Source of the DNA: Trebonia sp963759545
Lineage (GTDB): Bacteria; Actinomycetota; Actinomycetes; Streptosporangiales; Streptosporangiaceae
Assembly: GCA_963759545.1 (NCBI GenBank)
Contig: CAVXAB010000015.1
Coordinates: 1 to 64,000 of the forward strand
Direction of reading: 5' to 3'
DNA length: 64,000 nt
Each line of letters starts with the position of its first letter. The first letter of the stretch is position 1. The notes under the pieces were generated by a model. That model was not told the DNA's origin. It ran no database searches and saw nothing but the letters and a program-made list of their open reading frames with translations. The position numbers and the translations under genes are program-made. Positions 63,727-64,000 of the stretch are shown here, in pieces.

Positions 63727-64000
63727 ATGGACGCTGTGACCCGGGTTCCCCCGCCGTTCAACGAGCCGATCAGGCAGTACCCGCCGGGAAGCTCAGACCG
63801 TGAGGTACTGAAGGCCAAGATCAAGGAACTATCAGGCCAGCGGGCGGAGCTCGCGATGACCATCGGCGGCCGGGCCGTCATGGGTTCTGGCGAGCGGGTG
63901 GCCGTCGTCCAGCCGCACAACTTCCGGCACGTCCTCGGTGACCTGGTCAATGCCACCGACGCGGACGTCGTCGCGGCGATCGCGGCCGCCGGCGGCGCGG
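63727..64000 (+). CDS. pruA: Delta-1-pyrroline-5-carboxylate dehydrogenase, N-terminal part
   Basis: Only the first 91 codons are in the window. MDAVTRVPPPFNEPIRQYPP and the following GSSDREVLKAKIKEL are the characteristic N-terminus of PruA. They are followed by VAVVQPHNFRHVLGDLVNAT and the start of the aldehyde dehydrogenase substrate region. It oxidises glutamate semialdehyde to glutamate in proline catabolism. ATG 63727 follows AAGGTGG. Confidence 0.88.
   Translation, partial: MDAVTRVPPPFNEPIRQYPPGSSDREVLKAKIKELSGQRAELAMTIGGRAVMGSGERVAVVQPHNFRHVLGDLVNATDADVVAAIAAAGGA

Overview
The window is chromosomal DNA from a high-GC Gram-positive actinomycete, probably of the Streptosporangiales type; the genus is an inference. 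The signs are very high GC, many GTG/TTG starts, a WhiB protein, FbiA/FbiB cofactor F420 enzymes, MtrA-MtrB-LpqB, an actinobacterial SecA with a zinc-binding tail, DUF3499, DUF5719 and an Rv3235-type protein. From about 19 kb rightwards the genes (fbiB, fbiA, whiB2, glycosyltransferase, DUF5719, metallopeptidase-like, DUF3499, manB, Trm112, SIS isomerase, ahcY, mtrA, mtrB, lpqB, hpf, secA, Rv3235-like) follow the order recalled for the Rv3235-Rv3262 block of Mycobacterium tuberculosis. Accessory genes interrupt that block.

Left part (1-19 kb, accessory). It opens with the truncated first copy of a 'bifunctional-nuclease-like' (BFN, DUF151-like) family, then an OmpA-domain lipoprotein, a GNAT acetyltransferase, a GT-A glycosyltransferase paired with an XRE regulator, and a divergent sigma-like gene. 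Next comes a tight cluster of cofG, a cofH-like gene lacking the radical-SAM cysteines, and a Baeyer-Villiger monooxygenase. A higA/higB toxin-antitoxin pair follows between 27-bp direct repeats that copy the 3' end of the monooxygenase. Then there is a signalling and membrane block (STAS protein, membrane proteins, NarL-type two-component system), a cupin, and 1.3 kb of repeat-rich DNA with large hairpins and a further relic of the monooxygenase 3' end.

Middle (19-34 kb). This holds F420 assembly (fbiA, fbiB), WhiB2, a 1490-residue membrane glycosyltransferase with its DUF5719 partner, sugar-phosphate metabolism (manB, Trm112-like, SIS isomerase) and a cation exporter. A decayed tnpB lies before manB. 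At 34.3-36.9 kb lies an unusual pair: an ECF sigma factor fused to a BFN domain and a carbohydrate-binding-like sandwich, preceded by a BFN-sandwich paralogue. The paralogue shares a promoter-like box with the copy at the window start.

Right part (37-64 kb). It carries a chaplin-like secreted protein, a MerR regulator, ahcY and a tandem ahcY paralogue with altered catalytic residues, a repeat-rich intergenic region, a metallo-beta-lactamase-fold gene under a multi-palindrome operator, LysR/PhzF, ung, a prion-like Gln/Asn/Met repeat protein, mtrA-mtrB-lpqB, hpf, a response regulator, an AlkZ-like DNA glycosylase, a drug-type ABC exporter with a VOC protein, secA, an orphan Vsr-type nuclease and the start of pruA.

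The reading frame is broken by apparent single-base indels in about ten genes, including conserved housekeeping genes (fbiA, manB, lpqB). The simplest explanation is residual sequencing error, so frameshifts in the accessory genes should not be read as pseudogenisation without checking. Several dispersed repeat families (a GC-rich palindrome in five places and a ~190-bp palindrome-centred element in two inverted copies) also run through the window.
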